Source: Flavobacteriaceae bacterium (GTDB lineage Bacteria > Bacteroidota > Bacteroidia > Flavobacteriales > Flavobacteriaceae). From it: DNA of 64,000 bases. Position numbers and translations under genes: made by a program. Below, one piece after another: positions 62,432 through 64,000 of the stretch (position 1 is its first letter; the number at the start of each line of letters is the position of its first letter). Location of the stretch: NCBI GenBank assembly GCA_028280265.1, contig JANQMD010000025.1, forward strand, positions 28,940-92,939, given 5' to 3'. The notes under the pieces were generated by a model. That model was not told where the DNA came from. It searched no databases and saw nothing but the letters and a program-made list of their open reading frames with translations.

Positions 62432-63226
62432 ATGAAACATATTTTAGTTCCAATTGGCTCAACTGAAAATGCTGTAAATACACTTCAGTATGCTATTGAT
62501 TTTGCAGCAGAATTCAATGCAAAAGTATTTGTTTTCAGAGCGTATAAACTAGTTGCAAAAGCCGGAACAATGATTAATATAGACGAGATTGTTTCTAGAG
62601 AAACGAAACTGTATTTACGATCTATAGTCAATTCCATTGATAGAAAAAATGTAGAAGTAAAAATAGTTTCTGCGAAAGGAGGGACTGTTGAGAGTATTCA
62701 AGCAATTCATAAAGAATTAAATATTGATTTGATTGCGGTTGGACCAAGAAGTAATTCTATTAAAGATGAGGTGTTTTTAGGGAGTACTTCGGGAAGTATT
62801 GTAAAGCAGACTGAAATCCCAGTACTGGTGGTTCCTGAAGGATATGAGTTCAAACCATTTACTTCGACGTTAACTGCGTTTAAATCTGGAATTTTAAAAA
62901 AGGACAATGTTTTAAAACCTCTTTTAGAGATCAAAAAAGCATTTAACCCTACCATAAACTTGTTACTGGTGAAGACGCCAGATTACCAAGACAAAGATTT
63001 ACAGATCGATGCTTCATTGACTGAGATTCAAGATTCTCTAACGACCACTGAAAATGTGACTACTTTTCAGGGGGTTTTAGAGCATTTTCAATCCAACAAC
63101 CCGGATTTGTTATGCGTATTTAGACGTAAAAGAGGGTTTTTCAAGAAATTATGGGAAAAGAATACTGTGTTGAAATCCGAATTTCACACGACAATCCCAT
63201 TATTAGTTCTTTGTGGGAAACAATAA
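62432..63226 (+). CDS. Universal stress protein, UspA family
   Basis: 264 residues in two parts. The first (1-135) is a standard Usp domain: HILVPIGSTENAVNTLQYAI, and the ATP-binding pattern VGPRSNSIKDEVFLGSTSGS, then IVKQTEIPVLVVP. The second (about 140-264) is a degraded Usp-like repeat (PDLLCVFRRKRGFFKKLWEK, TTIPLLVLCG) without the glycine loop. Cytosolic; regulatory role undefined. After it 63227-63324 holds nothing I can identify. Confidence 0.92.
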   Translation: MKHILVPIGSTENAVNTLQYAIDFAAEFNAKVFVFRAYKLVAKAGTMINIDEIVSRETKLYLRSIVNSIDRKNVEVKIVSAKGGTVESIQAIHKELNIDLIAVGPRSNSIKDEVFLGSTSGSIVKQTEIPVLVVPEGYEFKPFTSTLTAFKSGILKKDNVLKPLLEIKKAFNPTINLLLVKTPDYQDKDLQIDASLTEIQDSLTTTENVTTFQGVLEHFQSNNPDLLCVFRRKRGFFKKLWEKNTVLKSEFHTTIPLLVLCGKQ

Positions 63227-63324
63227 AATTTTGGGGATGTTTGCCCACCCTGGCTGAACGAATTCACTCAGACAGATCAGTTGTATGATATTATTAAAAG
63301 ACTACGAAAAAAGAGAATTATTAC

Positions 63325-63355
63325 TTTGCATATAGATTGTTTAGCAATACATTTG
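63325..63355 (+). promoter_or_regulatory. Consensus promoter of tRNA-Ala
   Basis: TTTG (63325-63328), 19 nt, TACATTTG (63348-63355): exact match to TTTG-N19-TAnnTTTG. It ends 10 bp before the tRNA, so transcription would start almost at its 5' end. Confidence 0.88.
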
Positions 63356-63365
63356 AAAAATACTT

Positions 63366-63439
63366 GGGGCATTAGCTCAGCTGGCTAGAGCGCTACGCTG
63401 GCAGCGTAGAGGTCATCGGTTCGACTCCGATATGCTCCA
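63366..63439 (+). tRNA. tRNA-Ala (anticodon GGC)
   Basis: 74 nt without CCA. Acceptor GGGGCAT pairs with ATGCTCC and has the G3-U70 identity pair of tRNA-Ala. D arm GCTCAGCTGGCTAGAGC, anticodon stem CTACG/CGTAG with loop CTGGCAG (anticodon GGC), T arm ATCGGTTCGACTCCGAT. Confidence 0.97.
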
Positions 63440-63450
63440 CAATTAATACC

Positions 63451-63486
63451 AAGGGTTTCATAGATTTTCTTTGAAACCTTTTTTTG
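63451..63486 (+). terminator. Terminator of tRNA-Ala
   Basis: AAGGGTTTCA (63451-63460) pairs with TGAAACCTTT (63472-63481, one G-U) followed by a T tract. Confidence 0.8.
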
Positions 63487-63523
63487 TGGTGGTGGACTAT
63501 AATGGTGGGTTTTTTATTGAAAT

Positions 63524-63904
63524 TTACTCTGATTCCATTGCAGCTTTTACTTGATTCTCTAAATCATCAATTCCTTCAAATTTTCTAAAACTCAAACTTT
63601 TTCCAAGTAATTTCAATTCTTTTGATAAATCTAGAATTAACTCAAAGGATTCTGCTTCAAAACCAAACATGTTTTGGTCAAACTGTGTTCCGATTAGTAA
63701 TCCGTCATTTCCTATTCCAACACACCAGTTTTCCATAAAATCAGTCAAAGGAATTTCAGTTAATTTGTATTTTCGCCATCCTTCCTTTATACAAGATTTT
63801 GCTCGTGCACTTTCAGCCCAAAAGCAGATTACACCAATAGGTTCATCATTTTCATCACAGTAATGAACTGAGCTAGAAGTAGCAAACCCTTTTTTATTTT
63901 TCAT
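63524..63904 (-). CDS. DUF2750 domain protein
   Basis: 126 residues, cytosolic. EIPLTDFMENWCVGIGNDGL and LIGTQFDQNMFGFEAESFEL match the DUF2750 family; ICFWAESARAKSCIKEGW is also typical. Function unknown; relatives often occur near toxin-immunity loci, but none is visible here. Confidence 0.85.
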   Translation of the reverse strand: MKNKKGFATSSSVHYCDENDEPIGVICFWAESARAKSCIKEGWRKYKLTEIPLTDFMENWCVGIGNDGLLIGTQFDQNMFGFEAESFELILDLSKELKLLGKSLSFRKFEGIDDLENQVKAAMESE

Positions 63905-63958
63905 GAGTCGTCCTAAAATAGGTTGACCGATTAATTTATAAAATTACTACTTATAGTT

Positions 63959-63991
63959 GAATCCTTCAAAGCTAGCTTTGAAGGATTTTTT
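63959..63991 (+). terminator. Long perfect hairpin with T tract at the right edge
   Basis: ATCCTTCAAAGC (63961-63972) and GCTTTGAAGGAT (63975-63986) are perfect inverted copies with the loop TA, followed by five or more T. It has the form of a plus-strand terminator, but no plus-strand gene ends nearby. Confidence 0.7.
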
Positions 63992-64000
63992 GTTTTCCAT

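Overview
The window looks like a chromosome segment of a marine, gliding member of the Flavobacteriaceae (Bacteroidota). The evidence is low GC, almost no Shine-Dalgarno signals, several TTG starts, promoters of the TTTG-N19-TAnnTTTG type (clearest before rplU and tRNA-Ala), and typical lineage genes: SprA, RemB, the M16 active/inactive pair, DUF5686, TonB-like proteins and a malic enzyme fused to a phosphotransacetylase domain.

Layout. 1-3150: two M16 peptidase-family genes (the first runs off the left edge). 3328-4311: rplU-rpmA with promoter and terminator. 4691-5929: Kdo transferase. 6018-14587: molybdenum cofactor (Moco) region with moaA, moeA, moaC, a mobA fusion and a MoeB-rhodanese on the plus strand, moaE and moaD on the minus strand, preceded by a two-part YeeE/YedE-type sulfur importer and broken up by dispersed palindromic repeats. 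14608-18220: DUF5686 outer-membrane protein and queG. 18221-25670: a sugar locus, probably for sucrose: LacI regulator, two tandem operators, TonB-dependent receptor without SusD, SLC45-like symporter, GH100-like hydrolase and PfkB fructokinase. 25721-40935: housekeeping and motility/secretion genes (maeB, ruvA, the giant sprA, gcvH, a VanZ-like protein, two TonB-like proteins, a sugar N-acetyltransferase, remB). 41321-42364: secreted HEIGH-type metallopeptidase with a CBM5/12-like tail. 42661-43690: a REP-associated tyrosine transposase flanked by its REP-like repeats.

57179-43763 (minus strand) is the most unusual part: a compact seven-gene set with a tail-fibre-like secreted protein ending in a coiled coil, a Skp/OmpH-like protein, two lipoproteins, a 1823-residue secreted protein with an SpvB-like start, a 1443-residue RHS protein whose C-terminal tip has ADP-ribosyltransferase-like R, TSW and ExE motifs, and a small AT-rich gene in the position of an immunity gene. 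The pair of large proteins recalls a TcB/TcC-type toxin cocoon, but each carries a signal peptide. This is the best candidate for a poorly described system.

57504-64000: tRNA-Leu(CAA) overlapped by a GIY-YIG nuclease gene that sits between the tRNA and a partial copy of the tRNA 5' end; then prs, rplY, pth, MATE-queD, a universal stress protein, tRNA-Ala(GGC) and a DUF2750 gene. No CRISPR array, rRNA or complete insertion sequence was seen.
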